Below the pieces are notes generated by a model that was not told where the DNA came from, made no database searches, and saw only the letters and a program-made list of their open reading frames with translations. From contig JAJVDF010000194.1 of the NCBI GenBank assembly GCA_022410635.1, forward strand, positions 814,008 to 878,007: a DNA stretch of 64,000 nucleotides. The letters run 5' to 3'. The translations under genes and the position numbers were made by a program. This stretch comes from Tretioscincus oriximinensis. Its lineage: Eukaryota; Chordata; Lepidosauria; Squamata; Gymnophthalmidae. This document shows, one piece after another, positions 24,576 to 34,190 of the stretch; within the stretch, counting starts at the first letter, position 1; each line of letters opens with the position of its first letter.

Positions 24576-27500
24576 TGCTGGTTCATTTGTTGAGAACTGA
24601 TTCTTTAGCTTTTTCAGAGTAGTTTCTTTTTGCTGCTCTGATCTCCCTTGTTAGTACATTTCTGCTGGCTGCATTTTAAGAATTGCTACATGCTTCTGAA
24701 AGTTATGTTGCTTTGCACTGGATGCACGCAGTTCCCTTATAGTCCAGAGGGAGCGCGTTTACTGTGCGTCATTAGCAAAGCAGAACAACATTGCTAGAAT
24801 GGAATTCTCCCTCAAAAGTGACCCAGATGAAGTTTTCTCCCATTTTGGGGTAACTGTGCTCTGGTTACACTTTGCCCATAGTTGGAGCACCTATATGCGA
24901 ATGCTGCCACGCACCACTGCTGTGCCTCCACATTTTGCTCTAAGCTTCAATGAGTCAACAGTGGGGGGTTTTGGGGTGTGTGTGTGTCTGGTGAGTTTTT
25001 TTTCTAGTTTTGTGGGAAACTACATATTTATATATTTGTATTTTTTGCAATTATGAGTTTCTGTAAAAGTCAGACACATTTTTTTAAAAAAAATAAATGA
25101 AGGCACAATGCCGTGCAGAAAGAGGACACTCCAGAAACAGATTACCCAACNTATGTGGCCATGAACTTCAGAAGCCAATGCAAATCTTGTGAGATGATGA
25201 AATGAAGATGAAACAGAGCAGGAAACGGAAGGAAACAGTGGAGGGAATTGAAATCTGGAGGATGTTTGCTACCAAATTATTTGAATTCAGGGACAAATTG
25301 AGCACAAAATATCAGCTTAACTTTTTAAATAAATAAATAAATAAAATAACCTCAAGAGCTGTGGATAATATATGGTGAAATATGCACTGATGAGGTTCTG
25401 ATCCAAATAGCAAGCACAGCTCATAGCAAGTGGAAGCTGTGGTTTAAGCAGCATCTATAAGACCAAATGTAGCCAATCAGTCAGTTAGCCAGAGCACTCA
25501 NCTTTTCAAAATTAAAAACACCTGCATAATTTATTCTCTAAATCTGAGGCTCCACTCAGGTTCAGTGTGAGCTGGTTAAGCCAAAATAGAGCATTCTGCA
25601 TCTTCACCTATGTATAGGAATCAAGCAGACAAGAATGTTCTCACAGTTAGTACAGGTAATACACCAGACCATGTTTGGATTAGGTGCATTACTTACAAAA
25701 CCAATTTAGAACAATTTCAGCTGCTTTCCCTTCACTGCAGAAAAATAATAATTTCAAAGTACATCGCAATATAACCAACATAAGAATAAAACAATTAGAA
25801 AGTTTGCCAAGTTCACAGGATAAATTTCTAAATCATTTCTGTTCTCCCTTAGTGAAGTGAAAACACACACACTACTATACAAACACAGTGCCATCTAATT
25901 ACTATTTCTAATATACACATCCACCTTTATAACCATCACTTCTAAATTTTTATCAAAAACTGTTTACTTTAACTTCTAGTAAAGACTACCATAATTGAAA
26001 ACAGAACTTAAGACATTCCACCATAATCATAGGAAACGATCAGGTCACAATTATAGAAATTATCAAAAACATTTCCCATAATGCACTTTAAATCACTTAG
26101 TTTCTTGGTATAAACAGGAGCTGTTAGATCCAATTTACATTCCCTACTAGAGGTCTTGCTGATATAGCAGTACTAATTCTTCACTGACACAATTCTACTA
26201 TAAGACACACAATTTTAACTACGAACAGGAGATTACTTGACTGCACAGTGAAGAAATGAGTAATATAACATTTGACTAGGGCAGAATAAAAATATTAATT
26301 AATTAAATAAATGTCTCTAGCGCACAGGGTTGAATTTAGGCAAAATATAAATACCGGTAGTACTGAGAAGATATTTTTTACTGCTTTTATTATAAAACGC
26401 AAAATAGCTGAGGAAAGAGGGGAAGTAAAATAAATAAGTAAATCAAAAAGAAGTAAGTAAATTACAGCCCATGGGCAAAATACAGCCTAAATCCGGCCCT
26501 TCCAGCACATATTTTCACACCTCCATCATATCTGCACTTCTAACACGTCATTCACGGAATGACTATCTCCAAATTATTGATTCCAGAAGTAACCATTGCA
26601 CAGCTTCCAAAGCAGGCAAAAATAAAATCCAAATCTTCTATTTGTTTAAAGTGACAATTTTCAAGAGGCTCATAAGGACACAAATCTCCAGAATTATATC
26701 TTTAAAGTCCTTCATGAAAGACTTGAAAGTTGAACTAAGCGAGCGAGAGCCCCGCCAATGAGGTAGAGCTCTTTCTGGAAAAGGGAACTGTGAAGGGGTA
26801 AATCATGAAAGACTCAAGCTGCAACCAAACATCACTTATATACTCCCCTATAATTGAATACTCCAGAATTAAGCATGGATATCCTTGAATAGCACAACGA
26901 GGAAACAAACTCTGGATGCAGCTTCAGTTTCATTAGGCTTAGGAAACAAGACGAGTAAATGGTCAGGAAGGGGGTTTCTGTGTGACATAATGTAGCATTA
27001 TTGTCCCCTGGGTCATACTGTTTAGGGAACTGCTGTTCCACAGTATTTGGAAAGCACCATCTTGACTCCAAAATTACTTTCCTGCGCAGCATCTCTAGCT
27101 ATATGTCTTGAATAATCATTTTATAGCTCTTGTGTCAATCACAATAAGCAACAAAGTATTTACTTCAGTGTAGAACGCTACTCAATAAAGCATAACCAAG
27201 AGACTAATAGCAAACACAATAGCTGTGAGATGTTGAAGATGGGGCTGTTGCCAACACTTTTTAAAATGTATCAATTTTACTAAAGATTTACTTCAGAGCC
27301 ATTTGATGTCAGGGTAAAACCAGGGCCCACCGTTTGGTAAACTCAGTACAGTATTTCCAATGACTAGAAAGGGTCAGGGGTCAGCAACATTTACAGCTGT
27401 ACAAAGGAAAGTTTATCCACATCTGGAACTAGATGTGTTTGGAAAACAAGCTAGGAAGGGAAACTGGGAGGAGAGATGAAATGGNAAATGAGGTTTGAAG

Positions 27501-28450
27501 CCAGCATATTTCACTGTGTGCTTTATAGACGATTGCAAATGTGTTTTAGCTGGCAGAATAGGGTAGGGAGAGAATGAACTTGAAAACCCCAAAGGCAAAA
27601 AAAAAAAAAATTGCAATCACCCTTCCAAAAAGTCAGAGAGACAGAAAAGACGTCTCTAAAATGCAGTAAAAACACTTTGTTTGCTAATTCCATCACAAAC
27701 GGCAGGCGCACATGATGGAAATCTCTCCCTCTTCCCGTCACACTCGACATCTTCAAGTACTAAAAATACTTTTGCGTTCTGAACCCCACATTATACGTTC
27801 ACTTATATCAAAAACATGTGCAGCTTTTTCTTGCCAAGCTCCCTTTAGCAGTCCTTTGTTTTCCCCAAAGTCTGCTAGAAAATCTTATGGTAGAAGAAAA
27901 CCAAAACCCAAACGCTTCCCCTCACGAGATGCCCACGCCTGCCACATACAAATATCTGAAAATGATCTTCCCAGAAGTCCACAAAAGGAAAGAGTGTGTG
28001 TGAAGGGGGGGGGGGGGCAGAGAGAGAGCAAAGCCAGAGGAAAACAAAACCCCTTTGCAAGAAGGAGCTTCTCAATGTGGTCATTCAGTCAGGGGGGATC
28101 CTTGTGTGTTGTGATTTCACATACCTCCAGTGGTCCAGCTTCTCTTATACCTTATTCACAAGCTACATCCTCAAGGAAGTCAAATGGCCCCCCAGTCTCT
28201 CCCTGAGGACTTCTGCAGAACGAACTGTCATTTCACCCCTGATAAGGGGAAGAGAAAGCCCAACTTACAGGCAGTTTGATCCCTGTGAAAGTAAAATTCC
28301 TCCCAGCGATGAGCCTCCCTATTGCATTTCCCTTCACATCCTAAGTTTTAATTGCACTTCAACCCACTATCAAACTTATTGGAAAAAGTCAAATTTTCTT
28401 GAGCATTTTTGACTAACTTTGGGATAGATTTTTGTTAAAAAGAAGAAGAA
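24576..28450. other. Promoter-proximal intron, largely without recognised repeats
   Basis: Low density of recognisable transposons. Simple sequences include an (AAAT)n run near 25325 and a G-run near 28006-28017. A phrase near 26470 (CCCATGGGCAAAATACAGCC) may be a hAT fragment. Frames at 27712-28412 are open but show no domain, signal or conserved motif. Regulatory elements of BICC1 could lie here; none can be shown by eye. Confidence 0.4.
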
Positions 28451-28606
28451 GGCCTCATTGAACCTTATTCTGGGTTATATCCCGGGACATCGACATGCCA
28501 CTTGGACTATAACAGGTCCCATTCAGGGCCTGCCATAGCCTACACCAGCATGTAGATGGCATGCTCCTACTCAGGGATAAAGCCCAGAATAAGAGTCAAG
28601 GAAGCC
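28451..28606. mobile_element. Fold-back MITE family A, intronic copy beside BICC1 island
   Basis: The left end GGCCTCATTGAACCTTATTC and the reverse-complemented right end GGCTTCCTTGACTCTTATTC are matching inverted ends followed by TCTGGG and TATCCC. The centre contains CATGTAGATGGCATGC and CTGCCATAGCCTACAC, shared with copies at 30168, 30493, 35515, 39151 and 40312. No target duplication is clear. Confidence 0.7.
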
Positions 28607-28654
28607 AGGAACCAAGGCTAGTCACATTCTGGAAGGCGTCCTCTCCCTATGAAA

Positions 28655-28735
28655 GANGGCTGAAACCGGGGCACGTGGATGGCCAAGCGCTGTCCCGGGA
28701 TATAACCCAGAACCAGGCTCAGTGTGGAGAAGTCT
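28655..28735. mobile_element. Half copy of MITE family A
   Basis: 'CACGTGGATGGCCAAGCGCTG..CCCGGGATATAACCCAGAA' repeats the right half of the family A element. It ends about 20 bp before the CpG island. N at 28657. Confidence 0.55.
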
Positions 28736-29118
28736 GGGGTTGAGAACGCTCTACTTTAGGGCCGCTCGGACGGTCCATAGACGTCTCAGGAGGCCTCCGA
28801 CCTTCCCCACCCCTCCAGCAAGCGCGTCATCGCCCCCCCGCCAGGCGACCCCGGGCACAGGCGACCTGGGTGGGTGGGGGAGGGAAGAAGATGCTCGGGA
28901 TGGGGATGGGGGAGGGACGGCCAGCTTCCCCCCATCTGCCACGTGGTGGTGAGGAGGAGGGAGGGAGAGGGAAGGAGTGAGAGGAAGAGGGAGGGGAAGG
29001 GAGAGAGAGAATGTCAACACATACATCCCAAAGCATCTCTCCGTCCTCGTTCGCTCCACTAGCCCCGGACGGGCCCCCCAGGCTCCTCCCCTCCCTCCCC
29101 TGCGCCCCCCCCCCACGA

Positions 29119-29126
29119 GTCTCACC
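29119..29126 (-). other. BICC1: 5' splice donor of BICC1 exon 1
   Basis: On the minus strand the sequence reads CAAG|GTGAGA, a near-consensus U1 donor, with the last exon base at 29126 and GT at 29125-29124. Phase 1 matches the exon 1/exon 2 junction expected for BICC1. The ORF runs on past this point, but the conserved protein match stops exactly here. Confidence 0.9.
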
Positions 29127-29357
29127 TTGCAGCATGGCCTCCAGTTTCTTCCTGTCCACGCGGAAGCGCTCTTCGCCCCTCTCCGGGCTGCCTCCGGCCG
29201 AGGGGGGCCGCGTGGCGGGGGGGCCGAGGGAGGCAGGCGCGGCCGAGCCGGAGGAGCTGCCGCCGTCCTCGTCCGGCAGGGGGGAATCGGCGCTGCGCTC
29301 GCTGTTGGAGCCCGGGTCCGAGAGGGGGTAGCAGCCGCCGGGAGGGGGCAGCGCCAT
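29126..29357 (-). CDS. BICC1: BICC1 coding exon 1 (N-terminus of Bicaudal-C homolog 1)
   Basis: BICC1 is a cytoplasmic RNA-binding protein with KH domains and a C-terminal SAM domain. It controls target mRNAs in kidney tubules and in left-right patterning. This exon encodes 77 residues plus one base of the next codon. Residues 13-25 (SDPGSNSERSADS) and 61-77 (GEERFRVDRKKLEAMLQ) match the N-terminus of vertebrate BICC1, just before the first KH domain. The ATG at 29357 was chosen because the distance to the SDPGSNSE block fits the known start; it has G at -3 and G at +4. Between the two conserved blocks lies a Gly/Ser/Ala/Pro-rich stretch (about residues 31-60), longer and more GC-rich than the mammalian segment as I remember it. 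The exon ends CTGCAAG|GTGAG (phase 1), so the next codon starts with G, which fits the Ala that follows in the family. KH and SAM exons lie outside the window. Identification is firm; the exact start is less so because no in-frame stop lies upstream. Confidence 0.93.
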
Positions 29358-29457
29358 CCCCCCGCCGCCGCCGCCGGCAACAGGCGCGTCCAGCGGCCCT
29401 CCACAGCCCCAGTCCCCGGCGGGCCCCAGCGGGCCCCCGTTCTCCGCTTGCTCCCCG

Positions 29458-29478
29458 CAGCAGCAGCAGCAGCAGCAG
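29458..29478 (+). repeat. (CAG)7 triplet repeat upstream of BICC1 start
   Basis: Seven uninterrupted CAG units on the plus strand (CTG on the sense strand of BICC1), about 100 bp upstream of the start codon. In the BICC1 frame they read as seven Cys. Length polymorphism is likely for a pure triplet run of this type. Confidence 0.9.
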
Positions 29479-29697
29479 CCGGCGACGGCGGCGTCTTGGT
29501 CGGCGGCGTCTTGCTCGCCTCGCCGCCTCCCGCCGCCGTCTCCCCGCGAAGCTATTTGGCCCCACAGCCGGCCGCCGCCCCGCGCTTCATCCCAGCCCGC
29601 CAGAGCCTCGGTGGTGGATCCCGCGGCGCCTCCTGCTGCAGCTGCCGCCGCCGCCTCCAGCGCCACCGCCACGGCGCCACCGCTCAGCGCGCCGCTC

Positions 29698-29715
29698 CTG
29701 CTGCTGCTGCTGCTG
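29698..29715 (+). repeat. (CTG)6 triplet repeat
   Basis: Six CTG units on the plus strand, CAG on the minus strand, about 340 bp upstream of the BICC1 ATG. It is in opposite orientation to the (CAG)7 run at 29458, so the two could pair with each other in single-stranded DNA or RNA. Confidence 0.9.
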
Positions 29716-29948
29716 CTACAACTACAGCCGCCGCTCGCCAAGTTGCAAAGCGCCTGTCCCGGGCCGGCTGCAGCTCGGCTGCGCCCCCATCCCGCCCGCA
29801 GCCCGCACAGCACCCCCGCCCCCTCCGCCTCCATGCGGCGAGCAGGCAGCAGAGTGTGTGAGGCGCGCGCCGCCGGCCGGCCCGGGGAGGGAGGGATATG
29901 CGCTCCGCTGGAAGGGGCGGGGCCAGGCACGGCCAGGCAGACGCAAAG

Positions 29949-29950
<2 letters not shown>

Positions 29951-29989
<39 letters not shown>

Positions 29990-30016
29990 CGCGGGGGGGG
30001 GGGGGGGGGNGGGGGG
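29951..30016 (+). repeat. (GA)17, alternating CG, then G-run in BICC1 promoter
   Basis: A pure GA run (29951-29985) is followed directly by alternating CG (29986-29993) and then about 24 G with one N at 30010. These are classes of sequence known to form triplex, Z-DNA and G-quadruplex structures. On the BICC1 sense strand it is a CT/C-rich tract. The N shows that the true G-run length is unresolved. Confidence 0.85.
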
Positions 30017-30167
30017 CGAGGGGCGGCCGCCTGGCCAGCTGCTGACGGGCTCGCGCGCGCCGCCGCTGCTCCCGCCGGGGCTGCATCCCGCCAAAACTTA
30101 TTTCTACCACTATAGCGGGATATTCCATAGTGAAGCACTGGAGGGTTACAGAATATCCATGCTTTAG

Positions 30168-30334
30168 GCTGCATCCACACGAGGGCCGTCCCTCGGAATA
30201 GGAGCCTGCCAACCACATGCTAGTGTAGACTATGGCAGGCCCCGAATGGGGCCTGCCATAGTCTACACTGGCATGTGGATGGCCAAGCTGTGTCCCGAGA
30301 TGTGACCCACAGTAAGGCTCCGTGTGGACGGGGT
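30168..30334. mobile_element. MITE family A copy with central palindrome, upstream of BICC1
   Basis: The core is a perfect palindrome with 19-bp arms (30224-30265; GTAGACTATGGCAGGCCCC, then GAAT, then its reverse complement). The outer ends carry matching CCACACG and GAGCC motifs. It lies just outside the CpG island on the upstream side. Confidence 0.7.
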
Positions 30335-30492
30335 ATTGTGGAATATGCAGTTGTAGTGGAATAAGGAAGCGATGTAGGGTTGCAGCGTCAGACGCGCCCT
30401 TTTCTTCCGTCTTCATTCCTGAAGAACTGGACGAAGCCAGGAACAAACTCAGCTATTTTCCCCCCAATTTCCCTGTCCCCACTGACTCTATC

Positions 30493-30860
30493 AGAATAGG
30501 AGCCTGCCATCTACATGCTAGTGCAGGCTATGACAGGCCCTGAATATAGGCTGATCAGATGAGCCCTTTGAGGGGGGAGGGGTTGAAAACCCATTTTGGG
30601 GGTGCCTCCCGGTTTTTTCTGAGGAAAAAAATAAAAAAAAAAAATTTTGAAAAAAAAACTTTTTTTGAAAAACTTTTCCTCAGAAAAAACTGAGAGGCCC
30701 CCAAAACCGGGTTTTCAACCCCCCCCCCAAAAAAAGGGGGTCATCTGGTCAGCCTACAATAGGACCTGCCATAGTCCACACTGTCATGTGGATGGACAAA
30801 CTCTGTACTGAGGTAAAGCCCAAAATAAGGCGCGGTATGGATAGAGTTTTTCAGGATTGA
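30493..30860. mobile_element. MITE family A copy interrupted by MITE family B
   Basis: The left half (GGAGCCTGCCATCTACATGC, then TATGACAGGCCC) ends near 30546. The right half (GGACCTGCCATAGTCCACAC, then AAGCCCAAAATAAGG) resumes at about 30760. Between them sits a complete family B element with TA flanks. Confidence 0.7.
30547..30756. mobile_element. MITE family B copy 1 (TA-flanked, mariner-like)
   Basis: Element 30549-30754 with TA on both sides. The ends GGCTGATCAGATGAGCCC and, reverse complemented, GGCTGACCAGATGACCCC are inverted repeats that extend inward through GGTTTTCAACC and TTTTTCTGAGGAAAA. The arms together cover most of the element. It has no coding capacity. Confidence 0.8.
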
Positions 30861-31482
30861 AGATGGATTAAAAGTGCCTGTCAGAACAGCATCAATATCG
30901 TGGGGACAGAATGGGGAAGAATGGTTTTTTTTCTGGTCTAGGCCAGTTCTTTAAGACCCAATGAAAGGTACATATCTTCTTCCTGCCTAAGACATGTTAG
31001 CATCCACACACACACACACGCCCTGCCTCATTAAAGGCCATGCAACATCTTTCCATGCAGGGCTTTAATGTGGATTAGAGATGGATTGGGAACCCCAGCA
31101 TCCACACACTCACACATTGCCAGGCTTTGTTTTCCCTTTCATGTGTGGATGAAGTGCCACATTCCTCTCCAGCCCCTTCTTCTCTCGCAAGGTCTGAACC
31201 TGAAGGTCTTGGCGAGTCATTTAAATTCTCTTCCAACTTCCTCTCTCCAACCTTGAATAGCTGGCACTCAAATGCTCCAAAAAATCCCTTCCACCCATCT
31301 ACACAATAACAGATTGCTGAAGCAAAAACTTGACCATTTTGTTGTTCTCTTCCCTTTGTTTGCAGCCTAAGAAGCTTTATCTAACTCTTGTTCCATCCCA
31401 AAAAATCTTCTCAAAAACACAAGCAGTGTTTGAACAATCTTTAAGGAAAATAGTTTTGCTTTATCCAGGGAGTAAGTATAGG
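30861..31482. other. Upstream intergenic sequence with a (CA)n run
   Basis: A short CA microsatellite lies at about 31004-31019. No gene or transposon was recognised. Confidence 0.4.
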
Positions 31483-31990
31483 TAGGAATGAAGAGCCCTG
31501 CTGAATCTACCCCCAGTCCATCAATCTTTCACAGTGGCCCACTCTGAGCATCTCAAGCATCTACCAGCAGTAAATATATTTTAAAGGCATCCTGCCTGTC
31601 TCCCTGGACGCAATATTTAGGCAGCTGTCCTATTAGCCATTGGCACACCTACCCTACATAAATTTGCCCAATCCTCTCTTAAAGTTATCCAGGTTGTTTG
31701 CTGTCAATACGTCTTCTGATAATATTCCATAAACTGATTTCCCTATTGGTGAAAAAATACTCGCCCTTATCACTCCTAATTCTCCTTTCCATCAGCTCCA
31801 TCCAGTGCTCTCTGGTTCTAGTGTTGTACAATAGTGAAAATAATGTTTCTTTCCTTTTTCACACCATGTATATTTTACATACTTCATTCAGGTCAACTGT
31901 TAAGCATCATCTTTTAAGACTGACAAAACCTAGACATTGCAGTTCAGTTTTGCAAGAGGTCTCCTTTGATAATCTGGGTTGCCTTTTCCT
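31483..31990 (-). mobile_element. CR1 LINE 3' region fragment
   Basis: Reverse-complement CR1 3' UTR phrases: AGCCCTGCTGAATC near 31494, CAGTGGCCCACTCTGAGC near 31533, and the block around CTCTGGTTCTAGTGTTGTAC at 31809. A decayed copy, 5'-truncated. Confidence 0.6.
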
Positions 31991-32829
31991 GATTTTTGTT
32001 TTCTATAGGTAATAGTTAGGTTTGCTAGAAAACGTGAGATAATTCTATGGCTGATGTCTCTATAGTTTTGCAGCTGAGTACAGGTCTGGAGTGCAACAGG
32101 GATCCTAGCTTGAACCCCTGTTTTCTCTGTGCAAGAAGTCAAGCTGCTTCCAGATTGTTACCATGAAAACGTAATGGCTGTCTCCATATTATAATTAACA
32201 AGCTCCATTCAAGAGCACCTTTAGTTTAAAGGCAAAATGAGGAGACATAGCTTAATGAGTGATTGGCATTCATGTGGAGAAAGCTGCAGCAGGGTCAGAC
32301 AGGAAAGGGTTAAGATTTTTCTTTTCTGCTCCAGTGACCAGCACAACCTGTCTATTAGGTCTGGAAAGAAAGAAAAGAGAAAAAACAAAGTGCATTTAAT
32401 TTTATTAACCTTAGAGTCTGTGCATTTTGACTGTAGTGCACCGTATAGGATGGTTGCGTTTTTCTTTTGTTGTACAACATCAACTAAACTTAGATAGGGT
32501 GTGAAATTGCCTCCAGGCCAGAACATTTGGCTTCTCTTCATAGATACTAGTTTATAATCCCATGAATGGGACAAAAAAACATTTGACAAAAACGAAGATA
32601 AATTAGTGATGGGTGCTTCTTGTTACTGTTTAAAATATATTTATATATAGCTATCTATGCTGTGGTATAATACTTCCTGGTGTATACTGAAGAACAAGGA
32701 AGAATGAATATTAACCTTCAGATAAGGTAACTAAGAGTAGATTCACACTTTATAGAGCAGTAAAAGCAAGTAACACAATTAGACTGCTAGGTTGGATTCA
32801 TACTGGTTGAATTCAGGAGTGAAAGTATG
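31991..32829. other. Intergenic sequence, nothing recognised
   Basis: No supported feature. Frames on both strands at 32221-32589 lack motifs. Confidence 0.4.
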
Positions 32830-32995
32830 AACATAAGAGAAGCCCTGTGGAATGGGGCCAGATTCCCATCTCATCCAGCATTCTGTCTCACACATTGGCC
32901 CACCAATGACTCCTGGGCATCTCAAGCAATATAAGGCAAAACCTTCACTGGTAAGCAATTGGAATCCTGCATTCGGATTGCTAATTAATCCACCT
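32830..32995 (-). mobile_element. CR1 3' end fragment
   Basis: AACATAAGAGAAGCCCTGTG followed by CATCCAGCATTCTGTCTCAC and GGCCCACCAATGACTCCTGG is the reverse complement of the CR1 3' terminus. A single fragment, truncated. Confidence 0.65.
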
Positions 32996-33118
32996 CTCTC
33001 TCCTCAAACATCCTCAAAGCATTCACGAATTTATCTTAAAGTTACCTTGGCTTGTGAACATTGGGACTGAGGGACAATCCAAACAAATACCAGGGTCAGA
33101 GTTCTGTATTGCTAATTT

Positions 33119-33210
33119 CCCCACTCACTCCAAAAGCATTCTTAAACTTACCTTGACCTTGATCNTATAAGATTAAGTTTAAGGCAAGTTTGCTTTCGGA
33201 GTGAGTGGGG
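33119..33210. repeat. 92-bp fold-back
   Basis: The left arm CCCCACTCACTCCAAAAGC and the right arm GCTTTCGGAGTGAGTGGGG pair, and pairing continues inward through the AAACTTACC/AAGTTT segments. Probably a MITE remnant. N at 33165 lies in the loop. Confidence 0.55.
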
Positions 33211-33659
33211 GGATTCCTGCTGAAACAACTACCACATTTCCTGGAAAGTGTGAATGCTATGAACCAGATTTTTATGTCACATGACACGTTTCACCAAACT
33301 GCAAGGAAGAAAGACAATTTCTATGTCACTTAAGCTGGCCTATAGAGACTACTATAGTTGGGGCTGGATCCCTGCTCTGAGTCTGTCTCGGTGCTATGTT
33401 CCAGCTATGGTTGGGGTAAGAGGACTATTGCCTTACAACTGGTTGGCTGTTCAACACAGTGATGCTGAACAGACTCTTCTTTCTCCCTAAACGCTAGTAG
33501 AATAGCCTGTAAGTATACTGGTGCAAGTTGTATAGCCTTCAGGGACTGCTCTCAACAGCTGTAAAAGTAAGAAAGTCAGTCCTAATTCATGGATCTCTAA
33601 GGGTGCTTCTGGCTCCTAGCCCTTTCTTCTGTTGCCATTTTAAGGTTTGTATTTGTTTT

Positions 33660-34190
33660 ATATACTTACTGTGCTATCACAGAGGGAGGGGGGAAGAGCA
33701 GGCCTGGGCAGAGGCGTGGCTTCCTCATTCCCTGTTTGGGAGGGGGCAAGGCTGGAGGAGCCAGCCAATAGGGCTTCAAGTAGCCGGCTGGTCAGAATAT
33801 AAAAGGGGAACCGATCAGGGCTACTGGCCTTTTCTGTCGGATAAAACTTGTGGTGTAGCAGGTTGACAGAGGGGTCCACTTCTTATCTGCCTCAGAGGGA
33901 GGGGGTGGAAGTGTACGGTGGCCTGGAAGAGTCAAAGTTGATACTTGAATCGGGCTAGAACAAATAAGTAAATATGGGGCCTGTATTTCAGAAACTTTAA
34001 GTTTCTGAAACTAAAGTTACTGTAGCTTGGAGCTTTGTGCTTGAACTCAGACTTGTTCTATAAAAGCCGAGTCATTATTATTATCTTCATTCAATTTCTT
34101 TGATGAAAGCAATAAACTGGTTATTTCTTTGAATTCAAATATCTCTATCTCTTTTAATTCCTAGACAACATTATACAAACACGCTACTGG
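33660..34190 (+). mobile_element. Candidate solo LTR of a retrovirus-like element
   Basis: The order fits an LTR: CCAAT box at 33765-33769 (AGCCAATAG), TATA box at 33798-33804 (ATATAAAAGG), then about 310 bp later AATAAA at 34111-34116, followed by a T-rich stretch. Spacing between CCAAT and TATA (about 30 bp) is right for polymerase II. No target duplication or clear TG..CA ends could be fixed, and no gag or pol frame is adjacent, so boundaries are approximate. It points away from BICC1. Confidence 0.45.

Larger units (their letters stand above)
1..29125 (-). other. BICC1: BICC1 intron 1 (5' part, more than 29 kb)
   Basis: All sequence below the exon 1 donor is inferred to be intron 1. No minus-strand reading frame resembling the KH1-encoding exon 2 was seen, so the intron extends beyond the window. 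Mammalian BICC1 also has a very long first intron. The sequence is AT-rich and holds scattered transposon fragments listed separately. No other gene is recognisable inside it. Confidence 0.8.
29358..29834 (-). other. BICC1: In-frame upstream extension of BICC1 exon 1 (probably 5' UTR)
   Basis: The BICC1 frame stays open upstream of the chosen start. An in-frame ATG at 29834 would add 159 residues. The extension is low-complexity: runs of Ser, Ala, Gly and Cys, the last from a CTG/TGC triplet repeat. Nothing in it resembles a known BICC1 N-terminus, so it is more likely untranslated or promoter sequence kept open by its GC content. Translation from a non-standard upstream start cannot be excluded from sequence alone. 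Confidence 0.4.
28757..30095 (-). promoter_or_regulatory. BICC1: CpG island / BICC1 promoter and 5' UTR region
   Basis: A sharp change from AT-rich sequence to very GC- and CpG-rich sequence starts near 28757 and ends near 30095. It contains BICC1 exon 1. No TATA box stands out upstream of the start codon on the minus strand, so a TATA-less, dispersed CpG-island promoter is inferred. The transcription start cannot be placed by eye; it should lie between the ATG at 29357 and the end of the island. The island includes CAG, CTG, GA and G tracts described separately. Confidence 0.8.

Noticed and set aside
27712..28412. Overlapping plus-strand ORFs of 164 and 138 codons
   Set aside because: No motif, no conserved block, and simple sequence (G-run, GA-run) inside; they lie in BICC1 intron on the opposite strand.
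28977..29861. 294-codon plus-strand ORF across the CpG island
   Set aside because: It is antisense to BICC1 exon 1 and its upstream region; its Ala/Pro/Arg-rich translation reflects GC content and triplet repeats, with no recognisable domain.
28827..30446. 539-codon minus-strand ORF as a single protein
   Set aside because: It reads through the BICC1 splice donor at 29126 into intron and back through promoter and MITE sequence. Only 29126-29357 matches a known protein.
30322..30543. Divergent gene sharing the BICC1 promoter
   Set aside because: The frame lies in MITE-derived sequence with no recognisable protein; no other first exon was seen on the plus strand.
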